Part shown: positions 24,101-35,504 of the stretch, piece by piece
Layout: every line of letters begins with the position of its first letter
Position numbering within the stretch: position 1 is the stretch's first letter
From: Effrenium voratum
Taxonomy: Eukaryota; Sar; Dinophyceae; Suessiales; Symbiodiniaceae
Direction: 5' to 3'
NCBI GenBank assembly: GCA_963377175.1
Contig: CAUJNA010003790.1
Coordinates: 200,001 to 264,000, forward strand
DNA: 64,000 bases
Notes under the pieces: model-generated
Told to the model about the DNA's origin: nothing
The model's input: the letters and a program-made list of their open reading frames with translations, nothing else
Databases searched by the model: none
Translations under genes and position numbers: made by a program

Positions 24101-25168
24101 GCCATTTATAGCAAAGGGATGGAGAAGGCTGGCGGTCTTCAATGTTTCGAGGCTTGGGGCAACGTGGGGGGTTCGGATAAAAGAACAAAAGCAAAGGGGA
24201 AGTTGCAAAAGGAAGGTGCACGCATGCTGCGAACAACGCCTGACATTCTGCAAGAGATCTTGACGAACTGGGTGCGGAACTGGAGCTGCTGTTGGCTGCA
24301 GTTTGCAGGCAGCGGTTCTCTGGGTTCTGGAGCGATTCGCACTACGTGTTGGAGCCACACCAGGTGGCAGGACAATGGTTGACGAAACCGTGTTTTCCGC
24401 CTGCGCTGTTTGCGGGTTGCTGATGCGCTTTGAGCTCTGCGTTCGCAAGTAAAACAGACACAAGGCAGCGCACGCATGCGAACGTGTCTTCGCTTCCTTC
24501 TAAGCCCCACCCAACCCCGCCGTGCGCGTTTGCGTTAATGAATGATTGCTTAGCCTGGCATTATCTGAAACGCCTTTTGGAGGAACTGCGCAACTTTCCC
24601 TTGCAACTGTCAGAAACCGTTCAAAGCCCCCTCTAGAAGCCAATCAATCAAATCCCCGTCCAAATCCCCGCGCAAACCGATCAAACCTTTTCTGGAAACC
24701 GGTCAAATTCCTTGTGGAAACCAATCAAATTCCCCTCTATAAAGCAGGCAAACCGGTATCTCTTTCGCCGCCAAAACCAGCTCCTAGAACCTCCTAGAAA
24801 CCGATCACATCCCCCAGAAGCCAATCAACCCCCCCTCTAGAAACCGGTCCCTAGAAACCGCACAAACTCCCAAATCCGGTCAGGCTTCGCTTGGCCCCAA
24901 TCCATGGCTCTCGTTCTACCTAGCCAGTCAGGCCATGTGGAAACGCACGAACACGCGCCCTCCATCTTGGAAGCTCGCGCATTTCGCTCCCGACTCACTC
25001 ACTCAGACAAACGGTGCTAGCCCAAACCTTTTACCCCGGCTAATCCAAGTAGCGCGTGCTGTTTCTCTTCTTTTGTTGGGGGGGGGGGGGGAGGACGAGG
25101 GGTAGAGGGTTTTGGTTGATTCCCATGTGTGCTGTTGGTTAAGGATAATCCTTGAGGAAAGAGGAAAC
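21200..25168. other. Large intron between M1 and M2
   Basis: No exon I can place in phase. A mini-exon-like segment at 22410-22452 (MERLDDPANRSFL) and an open minus-strand stretch near 21400-21660 have coding-like codons but do not fit the phases. From about 24640 to 24870 there is a degenerate tandem of AAACCGGTCAAAT-like phrases, about 20-25 bp apart. Confidence 0.45.
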
Positions 25169-25318
25169 CGGAGGGTCCATCGCCGCCTGTCGGATGCACT
25201 CAGCGTGCGCGGTGATCCGAGCTAAAGAGCCCTGTACCACGTTGCCAGGGGGGCCGTACACGGGCATCACCGAGGCGGCGCAGAGACCCGGAGCATCTGA
25301 TTGACACTTGGGCGAGGC
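25169..25318 (-). CDS. Exon M1: cysteine-containing ectodomain exon
   Basis: 150 nt, 50 codons, phase 0 to 0. The acceptor is CTCAAG|G; a second possible acceptor, AATCAG| at 25297, would shorten it. The canonical donor is CCTCCG|GTTTCC. It encodes a polar segment with three Cys (SPKCQSDAPGLCAASVMPVY, AHAECIRQAAMDPP) just before the first membrane helix of M2, so it is probably lumenal or extracellular. Not recognised. Confidence 0.65.
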
Positions 25319-25352
25319 CTTGAGGGTGTGGTTGGTCACCTCAGCCAAGTCA

Positions 25353-25947
25353 AGGAAGGAAGGAAGGAAAGAAAGACCAATTGAATGGTGAAAAGAACGA
25401 AGTTAAGAAATGCAAAAGAAATAAAGAAAGACAACAACAGCAAAATAAGAAAAGAAAGGAAAGAAGGAGAAAGGAAGGAAGGAAGGAAGGAAGGAAGGAA
25501 GGAAGGAAGGAAGGAAGGAAGGAAGGAAGGAAGGAAGGAAGGAAGGAAGGCAGGAAGGCAGGAAGGCAGGAAGGCAGGAAGGCAGGAAGGCAGGAAGGCA
25601 GGAAGGCAGGAAGGCAGGAAGGCAGGAAGGCAGGAAGGCAGGAAGGCAGGAAGGCAGGAAGGCAGGAAGGCAGGAAGGAGGAAGGAGGAAGGAGGGAAGG
25701 AGAAAGAAAGGAGGGAGGGAGGAGGGAGGGAAGGAGGGAGGAGGAAGGAAGAGGAGGAAGGAGAAAGGAGGGAGGGAGGGAGGGAAGGAGGAAGGGAAGG
25801 AGGGAGGGAGGAAGGGAGGGAGGGAGGGAAAGGAAGGAAAGAAGGAAAGAAAGAGACATTAACGAGGAACAAGCAAGACAGAAAGAAGGACATGAAGACA
25901 TGGATAACTCAAGAAAGAAAGAAAGAAAGAAAGAATGACAGAAAGAC

Positions 25948-25982
<35 letters not shown>

Positions 25983-26075
25983 AAAAAAGAAAGAAAGACA
26001 ACAGAAGAAAGACAGACAAACAATAGACATACAGAATGAAAGAAACAAAGAAAAAATGACAAACCATAAAGAAGC
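25353..26075. repeat. Purine tract: (GGAA)n, (GGAAGGCA)n, then (GAAA)n
   Basis: The plus strand carries GGAA units at about 25467-25553, roughly 15 units of GGAAGGCA at about 25553-25676, GGAGGGA variants to 25830, and GAAA/GACA units beyond. Two ORFs of about 200 codons per strand here are artefacts. Confidence 0.95.
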
Positions 26076-26079
26076 ACAT

Positions 26080-26730
26080 TTAAACAAATGAGTAAATATA
26101 ACATATATACAGAACACAGGCAAGACAGACAGACAGGACAAAAGAAGGACGGGAGGAAATCAAGAAATCAAGGAAGGATGAAAGGGATGCAAACACAAAC
26201 AACAACTAGCGTTTAGCTCTTCTTTGAGGGGCCAGTTGGGTTGGGGCTTCAAATGTTGGGCATGTGGCATGCGGCCGCTTCCTTCTTTGCATGGGCAGCT
26301 TGTCAAATAGGGGGCCCTCCAAATTGTGGTTTTTCCTTTGGTTTCTCTTCAAACCAGCTTGAAAGAGTACAGCACCTCAAACACACGCGCACACACACAC
26401 ACCTTTTCAACCTTTCAACGCGCACACACACACACACCATATTACATGCGCTTCCTTCTCGAAAAGAGAAAGCTCCGGAAGCTACCGCGGTACATTCAGC
26501 TTCTCTTTGGAGCACGGGGACTGCCCCACTAAAGCACAAACCTGAAAAGTAGCCAGTCCCGATTCTGGAGGGTGAGGGATCAAAAAACTTTTGAGGCATC
26601 AAAGAAACTTTTTCCTGAAGATCAATAAACTTATTAGAGGTTCTTTTAGATTTCCTACTAAAGTGAAAACTCAGAGGATCAAAAAATAACTTGTCAGGGA
26701 TTAAAAACAAACCTCTTCATTTCCTGGCAT
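26080..26730. other. Intron or spacer with (AC)n
   Basis: Contains two short ACAC tracts (26384-26402 and 26421-26438). No gene recognised. Confidence 0.6.
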
Positions 26731-27189
26731 GCGCAGCACTTTCGCAAGGTCAGGTACAGATTTCGCCGCAAGCGCAGCACTTTCACAAGGTACGCTGCAG
26801 ATTTCGCGACAAGCACAGCACTTTCGCAAGGTCAGGTACAGACTTCGTGGCAGGCACAGCACTTTCGCAAGGTCAGGTCCAGCAAGGTGCGGCACAGACT
26901 TCTCGCAAGGTCAGGTACAGATTTTGTGGCAGGCGCAGTACTTTCGCAAGGTCAGGTACAGCGTCCGTGGCAGGTGCAGCACTTTCGCATGGTCAGGTAC
27001 AGATTTCGCGGCAGATGCAACAGGTAAGGTACAGATTTCGCGGCAGGCGCAACACTTTCACAAGTTACGGTACAGACTTCGTGGCAGGCGCAACACCTTT
27101 GCAAGGCCAGGTGCAGATTTCGCGGCAGGCGCAGCACTTTCGCAAGGTACGGCACAGACTTCGCGGCAGGCGTAGCACTTTCGCAAGCG
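26731..27189. repeat. 41-bp tandem repeat, about ten diverged copies
   Basis: The unit reads CGCAGCACTTTCGCAAGG, then TCAGGTACAGATTTCGCGGC, then AGG. Two copies are rearranged near 26885 and 27020. As 41 is not a multiple of three, the phase rotates with each copy, and the tract is open in several frames, which makes a spurious long plus-strand ORF (26691-27836). Confidence 0.92.
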
Positions 27190-27254
27190 ATGAAGAGAAA
27201 GATACAGAGAAATACACATGCAGAAAACAGGGAGAAAAAGAGAGCAAGAGAGAA

Positions 27255-27400
27255 AGAGAAAGAAACAGAGAGAGAGAGAGAGAGAGAGAAAGAAAGAAAG
27301 AAAGAAAGAAAGAAGGAAAGAAAAAAGGAAAGACATCAAGAAAGAAAAAAAGAAAGAAATCAATAAAGAAAGAAAGAAAAAAGAAAGAAATAAAGAAACA
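27255..27400. repeat. GA / GAAA microsatellite
   Basis: Purine-only plus-strand tract adjoining the 41-bp array. Confidence 0.93.
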
Positions 27401-27575
27401 TCGAGGATGTGATGATTCAACAAAAAGCGCGCTAATCTCTGCAAATCTTCTAAAAACCAGCGCGGGGGTTGGGGGGCGGCAGCCCGCCATGATGATCGAA
27501 GAAGTGATGATTCAACAAAGGGTGCATCCGCCGATTCCCGAAATCGATGTTGAGAACCTCTCAAAATGTTTCAGA

Positions 27576-27781
27576 TCTCCTTCCTTTACTTCCTTTCTTC
27601 TTTCTTTCCTTCCTTCCTTTCTTTTTGGAATTCCTTCCTTGCTTCCCTCCTTCCTTCCTTGCTTGATTCCTTTCTCCTTCCTTCCTTCCTTCCTTCCTTC
27701 CTTCCTTCCTTCCTTCCTTCCTTCCTTCCTTCCTTCCTTCCTTCCTTCCTTCCTTCCTTCCTTCCTTCCTTCCTTCCTTCT
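27576..27781. repeat. (TTCC)n microsatellite
   Basis: The plus strand is TTCC-rich, the opposite polarity to the (GGAA)n tract at 25.4 kb. The two could pair over about 2 kb in a single transcript. Confidence 0.95.
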
Positions 27782-27839
27782 CCCCATGAGAATGAGAATA
27801 AGTTTTTTGTTGATCTCTAATAAGTTTGTTTATTGATCC

Positions 27840-28536
27840 CTAATAAGTTTGCTTTTATTTATCCCTAATAAGTTGTTTTGATGCCTGTCCCGATTCTGGA
27901 TTCCAGGAATAGACCCCTTTGAACGCCTCCAGTTCCTCCAAAGCTGGTAAACAGAGTCTTGCGCCTAAGTTCGGACGGTTCGCGAGTGTTCTTAAGCATA
28001 GTGGTTCGATCCTCTTGAACAATAGTGCTTGAACATGTGTTCTTAAACATGTGCTGTTCTCTTAAACACTTCTTTGTTTTTATTATTGTCCAAAATTTAT
28101 TCTTGAACATGTGCCTGTCACGTGCATCATTAGTTAAGCTTGTGAAACTTGGATCCCCTCCACATTTGGGAATGGCAGGTTTCGGAGATATTTCTCCGGA
28201 GTGTCTTCCAGTCTTTTTTGGTCGGCTTCCCACTATTCTTAGTGGAAAAAAGGTGCGACACCAAAACCTGGAATCTAAAGCTTCACCTCGCTATCCTTTG
28301 CGGCTGACAAAACCCACACCACCGGCCGTGGAAAGAGAAGGAATGTGAGGCTGACAAACCCAACGGTGGTTGAAATCACCGGCCAAGTCCAACAGTGGAA
28401 CATCAACTTGTCTGTGATCACGTGAGGTTTCTGTCCGCTAGTTGATCACTTGTCACGTGAGAGATCCCCTCTCACAGAGAGCGTTTTCCGCATTCCCACC
28501 AGCCTGGACTGGTTCAAGCCAAGAAGCCCATCCCAC
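27840..28536. other. Intron or spacer
   Basis: Local repeats of CTAATAAGTTTG (27818-27875) and of CTTGAACATGTG / CTTAAACATGTG (28028-28115). No gene seen. Confidence 0.55.
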
Positions 28537-28614
28537 CTTCACGGCGAACGGGTGCGCCAATTCAAAAACCAAGGGCGCGGCAGACACCAACCGCGCCTCT
28601 GGGCAGTCGGGTGC
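28537..28614 (-). CDS. Exon M0 (tentative) of the membrane-protein gene
   Basis: 78 nt, 26 codons, phase 0 to 0, between CCCGAG|G and the canonical donor GTGAAG|GTGGGA. It encodes DCPEARLVSAAPLVFELAHP, a polar, probably lumenal segment in phase with M1. It is the most upstream exon I can attach to this gene; no start codon is identified. Confidence 0.5.
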
Positions 28615-28720
28615 CTCGGGCCGACGGGAGCAAAACAAGAATCCTCTGACCCACAGGAAACTGACCTAAACCTCCAACCGTGGACTCCTATGCCTCAACA
28701 AACTGACAAACAAAATCCGT

Positions 28721-29020
28721 CTAGTTTCTGCCAGGCCAGGATGTTGCCTGGAAACATGCCCTCAAAGAAAGCAATATTTGTGCAGCGCTCCCTGCCTCTT
28801 CCTCCGTCAGAAGCTCCGGATCGTCCACGCGGATCTGTTGTGTCTGCAGCAGCTGCTCAAGCAATAGCAGCACCTTGGCAAAACGTAACCCCTGCAAAAG
28901 GTGAACTTGCTGCGCCGTCATGCACATAGTCTGTGACCACACCAGTGCGATTGCACGAACGTGGGACAGGAGAGATTGATATTGACAGTCCCTAGCGCCA
29001 TTCGTTCGAAAGGAATTGAG
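28721..29020 (-). other. Unassigned open reading frame with coding-like codons
   Basis: A minus-strand frame reads through VHLLQGLRFAKVLLLLEQLL and RVDDPELLTEEEAGSAAQIL with good GC3 bias between about 28760 and 28960. It is helical and partly acidic. I do not recognise it and cannot fix splice borders. It could be a further exon or part of a mobile-element ORF. Confidence 0.35.
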
Positions 29021-29539
29021 ACCTTGGAGGCTCGCAGCGGAAGCTGACGATGCCGACGGAGATGGCAACAGTGAATCCAACAAGCGCGGCACGGTTAGGA
29101 GTGCCATCCTCGGGCTGAACGGGCGGCAAGTTGAGTGGAAGTGGACTATGCGGATTGAGGTTGTCGCAAGCAAGATATTATGTGTTTGGGAGTGAGAACA
29201 CCTGGTCAGGTGTAGGGTACCAAGGGCAAGAAGCTTCTGACCACACCTCGGACAAACATTTCCAGAGCATCACCTGGAGTTTTCACCAAGGGAAGAGTTT
29301 CGTCTCGGTTTTTCGCACAAAGTGTACGGCCGGAAAAGGAGAACCGGAGCGCACTTCCGCTCCGAGTTTGGGCGTTTTGCTTGGCCTTTCGCGAGGTTTT
29401 GTGTGGCTACCCTTCCGCAAAACCGCGGGTTTTTGGTTTAGACATGCCAGAAAAAGGCGAAAGATGACACGCACAGGAACAGCCCACGAGAGGTCAGGGA
29501 TGCATGGGCTGCTGCCATTGCGAGCTAGAGGGTAATTGT

Positions 29540-29659
29540 CATAGGTGGCCTGTTGGTTAAAAATCGATGGGTTTCCTGGTAAATGGATGGCATAAACCCC
29601 ATCTAAACCAGTGGAACCCATCTATTTTGTACCAAACTAACCTATAAAGGACACCTATG
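29540..29659. mobile_element. hAT-like MITE (120 bp) with 8-bp target-site duplication
   Basis: Begins CATAGGTGGCC and ends GGACACCTATG, inverted repeats of 11 bp with one mismatch, and is flanked on both sides by the exact 8-bp direct repeat GTAATTGT (29532-29539 and 29660-29667). An 8-bp duplication with short inverted ends is the hallmark of hAT transposons. There is no coding capacity. A related copy lies at 55322-55431. Confidence 0.8.
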
Positions 29660-29989
29660 GTAATTGTACGAGACCCCTCAGACCGAAGAAAGCGGGGACC
29701 GTGAACTAGGCAGATCCTTGAGAGGAAGAAAGGCAACGCTCTCGGAGGAACGGTCCCCCAACTTGACGTGAAGGGAAAAAGATTCGAATGAAAAGCAAAT
29801 GAACCCCAAAGAGCGAAACGGCAAAGGTTGCTCAAGTCTGGCAGTAGCACCAGGAAGTGCATGTAGCGGAAGCGGAAACATCAGCTCGCGATTCCCAAAA
29901 CTTTTGAAAAAGAGCTCATACAAACAACAGTGGACTGGAGCCAAATGCCATTGCCACGGTCAACTGCGAAGGCAGCTTCACAGCTGTAA

Positions 29990-30127
29990 CAGGGATCCTT
30001 ACATTCTACACCTGAACATTGTAATGTGTCAATGGTGGTTTCCTTCTTCAATCTTTGGCGTTGAAAAAGGAAACCATGGTTCAAAAGCTTGCAAGCAAAA
30101 CGTTTTTGTGTTTTTTTCCGGAGCCCT
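29990..30127 (+). mobile_element. MITE-like element, family 1, copy 4
   Basis: Starts CAGGGATCC and ends GGAGCCCT, with a diverged middle (CACCTGAACATTGTAATGTG, GGTTTCCTTCTTC). Same orientation as the other five copies. It lies upstream of the membrane-protein gene as modelled. Confidence 0.75.
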
Positions 30128-30587
30128 AAGCGTGCAAAAGGAAAGAAGTAATTTGGGGGTCGAAGGACATGGACAGGGCTCTTAACCGGCCTCGAGATCC
30201 CAGGCCGGGGAGTTCGAGTTCGCATCTGGGCCCCAAAGCGAGCACGGCAGGTCGAGGTGGATTCTCCAAGTCCGCCGACATTGCTCGGCGTGTCGGACAC
30301 CTAAGAGAGGATAGAGGATAGCCCGTCTGATACGTGGGGCCCCCCCCCACGGACCGCGCGGCAATTTGATGACGTTCCACTAAACGTAGTCTTCGGGGAG
30401 CCGGTGTCGCAAAACAGGGGTCCCAGGCTCGATTCCCCCTGCCGGCTTTTTTGCTGGCTTGGGCTTCCTGCATCCTTTTGCCGAAAATCTGGAAAAACTC
30501 TGTGTTTTTGGACATCATCTTTGCGAAAACGCTGGAAAAACAGTTTTTTTGCGGGAAATACTGGGGAGCAAAGGGGAAGTGCAAGGA

Positions 30588-30701
30588 TACATACATACAT
30601 ACATACATACATTACATACATACATACAGACGACATACATACATACACACATACATACATACATACATACATACATACATACATACATACATTACATTAC
30701 A

Positions 30702-30732
<31 letters not shown>

Positions 30733-30782
30733 CATACATACATACATACATACATACATACATACATACATACATACATTAC

Positions 30783-30813
<31 letters not shown>

Positions 30814-30839
30814 CATACATACATACATACATACATACA

Positions 30840-30870
<31 letters not shown>

Positions 30871-30995
30871 CATTACATACATACATTCCATACATACATA
30901 CACATACATACATACATACATACATACATACACTATACATACATACATACATACATACATACATACATACATACATACATACATACATACATACA

Positions 30996-31026
<31 letters not shown>

Positions 31027-31291
31027 CATACATACATACATACATACATACATACATACATACATACATACATACATACATACATACATTACATACATAC
31101 ATACATTATTACATTACATTACATTACATTACATTACATTACATACATACATACATACATACATACATTACATTACATACATACATTACATTACATACAT
31201 ACATTACATTACATACATACATACATACATACATGCATACATACATACCTACCTACATACATACATACATACATACATACATTACATTACA

Positions 31292-31322
<31 letters not shown>

Positions 31323-31400
31323 CATACATACATACATACATACATACATACATACATACATACATACATACATACATACATACATACATACATTACAACA

Positions 31401-31431
<31 letters not shown>

Positions 31432-31494
31432 CATACATACATACATACATACATACATACATACATACATACATACATTACATTAATACATACA

Positions 31495-31525
<31 letters not shown>

Positions 31526-31543
31526 CATACATACATACATACA

Positions 31544-31574
<31 letters not shown>

Positions 31575-31905
31575 CATACATACATACATACATACATACA
31601 TACATACATACATACATACATACATACATACATACATCCATACATACATACATACATACATACATACATACATACATACATACATACATACATACATACA
31701 TACATACATACATACATACATACATACATACATACATACATACATACATACATACATACATACATACATACATACATACATTACATTACATTACATTACA
31801 TTACATTACATATTACATACATACATTACATACATTACATACATACATACATACATACATACATTACATTACATTATACATTACATTACATTACATTACA
31901 TTACA

Positions 31906-31936
<31 letters not shown>

Positions 31937-32277
31937 CATACATACATACATACATACATACATACATACATACATACATACATACATACATACATACATA
32001 CATACATACATACATACATACATACATACATACATACATACATACATACATACATACATACATACATACATACATACATACATACATACATACATACATA
32101 CATACATACATACATACATACATACATACATACATACATACATACATACATACATACATACATACATACATACATACATACATACATACATACATACATA
32201 CATACATACATACATACATACATACATACATACATACATACATACATACATACATACATACATACATACATACATAC
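30588..32277. repeat. 1.7-kb (CATA)n microsatellite with TTACA interruptions
   Basis: About 1,690 bp of tetranucleotide CATA on the plus strand (TATG on the minus), punctuated by blocks of ATTAC pentamers and rare substitutions. ORFs up to 791 codons in both directions (IHTY or CMYV repeats) are artefacts. It lies between the 3' end of the RBR gene and the membrane-protein gene. A GAGAGG-rich tract follows to about 32400. Confidence 0.98.
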
Positions 32278-32409
32278 GAGAGAGGGAGATTGGGGAGAGA
32301 GTGGCTTGGGGGGATGGGGAGGATGGGGAGCGGAGGGAGGGAGAGAGGACGACAGAACACACCAGGGAGACAAGGGAGAGAGGAAGAAGGAGAAAAGGGA
32401 GAGGACAAT

Positions 32410-33147
32410 GTCGGCGGACTGAGCCGGAGGCTCTAAAGTTTCCATTCTCAGCCATCGACTTTTTGTTTCTCCAAAAACCGGATCCATTTCTAAAGAAGGG
32501 TTTTTTTTTGGTGGCTCTTGGAGAAAGAGTCGGATCCCTGGAAAGAATGGGGAAGCTAGCCCTAGAGCATTTGGCACATCACGCTGACAGCTTCTCGCTG
32601 GTCAGGGCTCCGCATTGGCTTTCTGCCAAATTTGAAGTCGCTGGTGGCCCTTTCAAAGCCCCAAAGATCTACGAGCCAGGTTTAGCAAGGCAAAGTGAAC
32701 ACCACTTCATCAGTCTTTTGGATGGTTGTTTGGGGGTGTCTTATCATTGGCCTAAACAAGAACCAGAGGTTCACCCCACGATACCTCACCAATCCAAACA
32801 GCCCATGAAGGGTGACTCAACTTTCGGCAACTGAAAGCTCCGTGCCCAAATGCCCTGCCCGCAGCCTTTCCTCCCCGATTCCACGCCCCGCGCACAAAGC
32901 ACGGCGTGCACTTTGGCGCGCCGGGCTCACCGTTCGAAGCGGGTTTCCACAGGAAAGAATCAATTCTTGGGTGCATATCTGTACTATATATATAGACATA
33001 TATGTCTAATCACATATGAATATGCATGGCATCCCCCCCAAGAAGAAACTAGGCTGTTGATAGCTGCATTCTGGCTCCCCCCACAAACTATAGCCATTCA
33101 ACGATGCCACAACCTCCCCAAAGACGGGCGCTTCGCGGGACTTTGGC
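32410..33147. other. Spacer downstream of the RBR gene
   Basis: No gene I can support. A minus-strand open stretch near 32830-32960 with two Cys (KCTPCF) is coding-like but has no context. A short TATA-rich phrase (TATATATATAGACATATATG) lies at 32984-33003. Confidence 0.45.
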
Positions 33148-33255
33148 TCAGCGCAGGTAGGACTCTGGAAAGCCGTCGTCCGCCGGAAAGGCACCTCCGA
33201 ACGGAGGGAGCGCAAATCGAACCGCGAAGCCGGGGGCCAAGTACCTTGGGGTTTT
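33148..33255 (-). CDS. RBR ligase, exon 10 (C-terminal exon with stop)
   Basis: 108 nt, 35 codons plus TGA at 33148-33150, following acceptor CCCCAG|. It enters in phase 0, exactly what exon 9 leaves. The product ends PPFGGAFPADDGFPESYLR, a short tail after the RING2 region. Inclusion makes the nine-exon sum 924 nt, divisible by three, with one stop at the end. Confidence 0.75.
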   Translation of the reverse strand, partial: KTPRYLAPGFAVRFALPPFGGAFPADDGFPESYLR

Positions 33256-34051
33256 CTGGGGCCAGGGTCTAAGTATATGGCACTTGAACCCGGGAAACAA
33301 AGGACATGTTGAAATGACGAAAGACAGAGCAAAGAGAAACAAAAAAGCGAGCAATCAACCAAACAACAAACAAGCACCAAACTGGTTCATAGAGAATATG
33401 CAATCTCACTCCTGGACGTTTGTATGCAATGTTCTCCCAGTTCAGAATCGAATTCAAGCTGGAGGGAAGCTCGGTGCTATTTGGACGCCAGCCAAACCGT
33501 GTCAGGTCTGGCAAGCCCCTGGTTCATGGCACGAAGCCAGCTCTGGCAGTTCATGGCGCAAGTTCATGCGGTGTTGATTCAAGGTCCTCCAGTAGAGAGG
33601 TTAGAATAAGGGTACCCGATTTTTCTTTCTGTCGTCTATTTTAGTGGGGGAACCCTCCCCCCACTAAAGGGGAGAGAAGAGCACTACTGGGGGACCTAGT
33701 CCAAAGCAAGCATTCCGGAAATTGACCTAAGGGCCGGCGCTTGGCCATCCATCCGCAGGCCTTCGTGCGCATGTTTCATGGCATCATTGGTGGCTAAATC
33801 CTGGTCTTTCTTTTGCACTTGCCGGCCTTTCGCCGTGTATCTGTGTTCTTCTATGGTAGACCCTGCAATCACGTTTCTGCCTGGAAATTTGGGGTGAGTG
33901 TACTCAAGATAAATTGCCTGCTTTCACATCCAGACAAACATGTTGCCTGAAGCTGGCCCTCTCAGTGAGCAACCCTACGCCGCCCACGGGCCATGTCAAG
34001 GGGCAACCTCAAACAAAGAGGAGAAAGGAAAAGCAACCAGGTCTTGCAGAC
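33256..34051. other. RBR intron 9
   Basis: 796 nt between a GT donor (GGCGAG|GTCTGC) and the acceptor CCCCAG|. No internal feature is recognised apart from local repeats of the phrase CTCCCCCCACTAAAGG around 33640-33670. Confidence 0.7.
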
Positions 34052-34196
34052 CTCGCCCTTTTCGACTGGAAACGCGGCCGAGCCGCAGCAAACGCCGGCG
34101 CAAGCTGCGCGGCAGGCCGGGCAGGCGCTCTCCGGCCGGGGGAGTTCGGCCACCTCCTCGTAGCAGGTGTGGTAGCGGCAGCTGGGCTTGTGCCAC
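34052..34196 (-). CDS. RBR ligase, exon 9 (end of RING2 and C-terminal Cys-rich extension)
   Basis: 145 nt: one base completing an Arg codon, then 48 codons. The acceptor is CCCTAG|G and the donor GT. It encodes RWHKPSCRYHTCYEEVAEL, which supplies the final His/Cys zinc ligands of RING2, followed by SACPACRAACAGVCCGSAAF, an extra Cys-rich knot. The junction with exon 8 restores ...AHDN-RWHK... using a GC donor, which strongly supports the model. Typical RBR proteins end RING2 here; the extra Cys-rich knot is unusual. Confidence 0.85.
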
Positions 34197-35504
34197 CTAG
34201 GGCTCCAGTTGGGTGCTTCGTTCTGAGTTGGTACCCACCGTTTTCGGGCTATACCTGGACACGTCTTGAGGGTACCACCGCTTTTGGGGGGCTAAGAAAA
34301 ACCAGGACAACCACTTGGGGGTATGGAAACTCATACCTAGGTTCGGCTCGGGGATAACTTAACGACTATATAGCTTGGCTAACCCCGAAAAGCATACTTG
34401 CGGTTCTCAGTGAGGAATGAGGGGAATTGTGAATGAACCTGGGGATCCCCTAGAGAACCGCTGGTTCAGTCCCTCCTTGGCACAAGCAGGGTACCCTCCC
34501 AAAAGAAGCAATTAACGAAGTAAAATGCTTCCGCCGAGGGTGCGGTTCGATCACAGCCGGGAGGTCAATGGAAATTCCGGCTCATTTGGATGCCAAGTTG
34601 GATCTAATCTTAAGAGGAATCAGCTGCAACGCGGGCTATCTCAAAAGAACTCAACCAACACTTCGGAGCAATGATCCCACAAGCAAACCACTGCCACTTC
34701 CAGTGGGTTCATGACAGTGACATTCTCAGCTGAGCTTGACAAAGACAGCCCAAGACTCGGAAAACGGTCGCGTCTTGAGCCACTTCGTGTCGGTTTTTCC
34801 CATCGAGGCCGGTGGCCTGTGAAGCCGAAAGCCCGTTTTCCCCAGTGCTTCCAGCTTCCATAATGCTGAAAGTAGGACCCCGGCAAAAAAATATGTTTTG
34901 CCTGGTTAGTGGAAAACAAAGCGAATCCCAAAACAGGAAAAACAAAAACAAAATGGGAAACTCATTCTGGGGAAGATAGCAGTAATTCACCAGGGGAAAC
35001 TGTGTCAAACCTTGTGAACAAGTACCTCACCAGTGGCAATTGACAGGAAGCACTGGGTACAAAGACACTGGGGACAAACTCCTGGAGCGCGCACAAACTG
35101 GGATTTCGTCGAACACGCACATGCACACTGGCCTCGTGCTTCTACCCCCAAGATGCAACCCTCAAGCGCCAGGCTTCAAGACAAATGCTTTGAGAACCCC
35201 CGCAGTCAAACTCAAATGGGCCTATGCGTCTCACTGTGTGCTAGCTTGGGGAAAGCCCCCCATGGGTTTGGGATGTGAGGCATGTAGTTTGAAGTGACAA
35301 ACAAACTGACCCAAACATTTCATCTGAACACCTTCCCTCACTGGCTGAGTGGATGGCCCAAAAAAAGTCCAAACTTTATGTTTACCGCTAAAATGGTCTT
35401 CCCAAAAAGTTTACAGCTCATGAACTCAGGAAGTGAGTTCCTAGCATTAGTCACACACACCCACTGATCCGAAGCCCAACGACTGAGCCTTGAGCCCCGG
35501 GGGC
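34197..35504. other. RBR intron 8
   Basis: 1,308 nt with GC-AG borders. No nested gene is seen. Confidence 0.7.

Noticed and set aside
25350..26141. ORFs of 185-263 codons in purine tract
   Set aside because: Low-complexity GGAA/GAAA repeat translations (KEGRKEGR or SFLPSFLP).
26731..27189. CRISPR-like regularity
   Set aside because: The 41-bp units are contiguous, with no unique spacers between repeats, so this is an ordinary tandem repeat.
26691..27836. Plus-strand ORF of 381 codons
   Set aside because: It runs through the 41-bp tandem repeat, a GA tract and the TTCC tract. The 41-bp unit rotates frame, and no domain is present.
30395..30450. tRNA-like T-arm (GGCTCGATTCCCCCTGCCGGC)
   Set aside because: The 3' half resembles a tRNA T-arm and acceptor, but the matching 5' GCCGG lies only about 45 nt upstream, and no D-arm or anticodon arm can be drawn.
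30451..32834. ORFs of 360, 661 and 791 codons
   Set aside because: They are reading frames through the CATA microsatellite (IHTY repeats) with non-repeat tails; the tetranucleotide has no stop in any frame.
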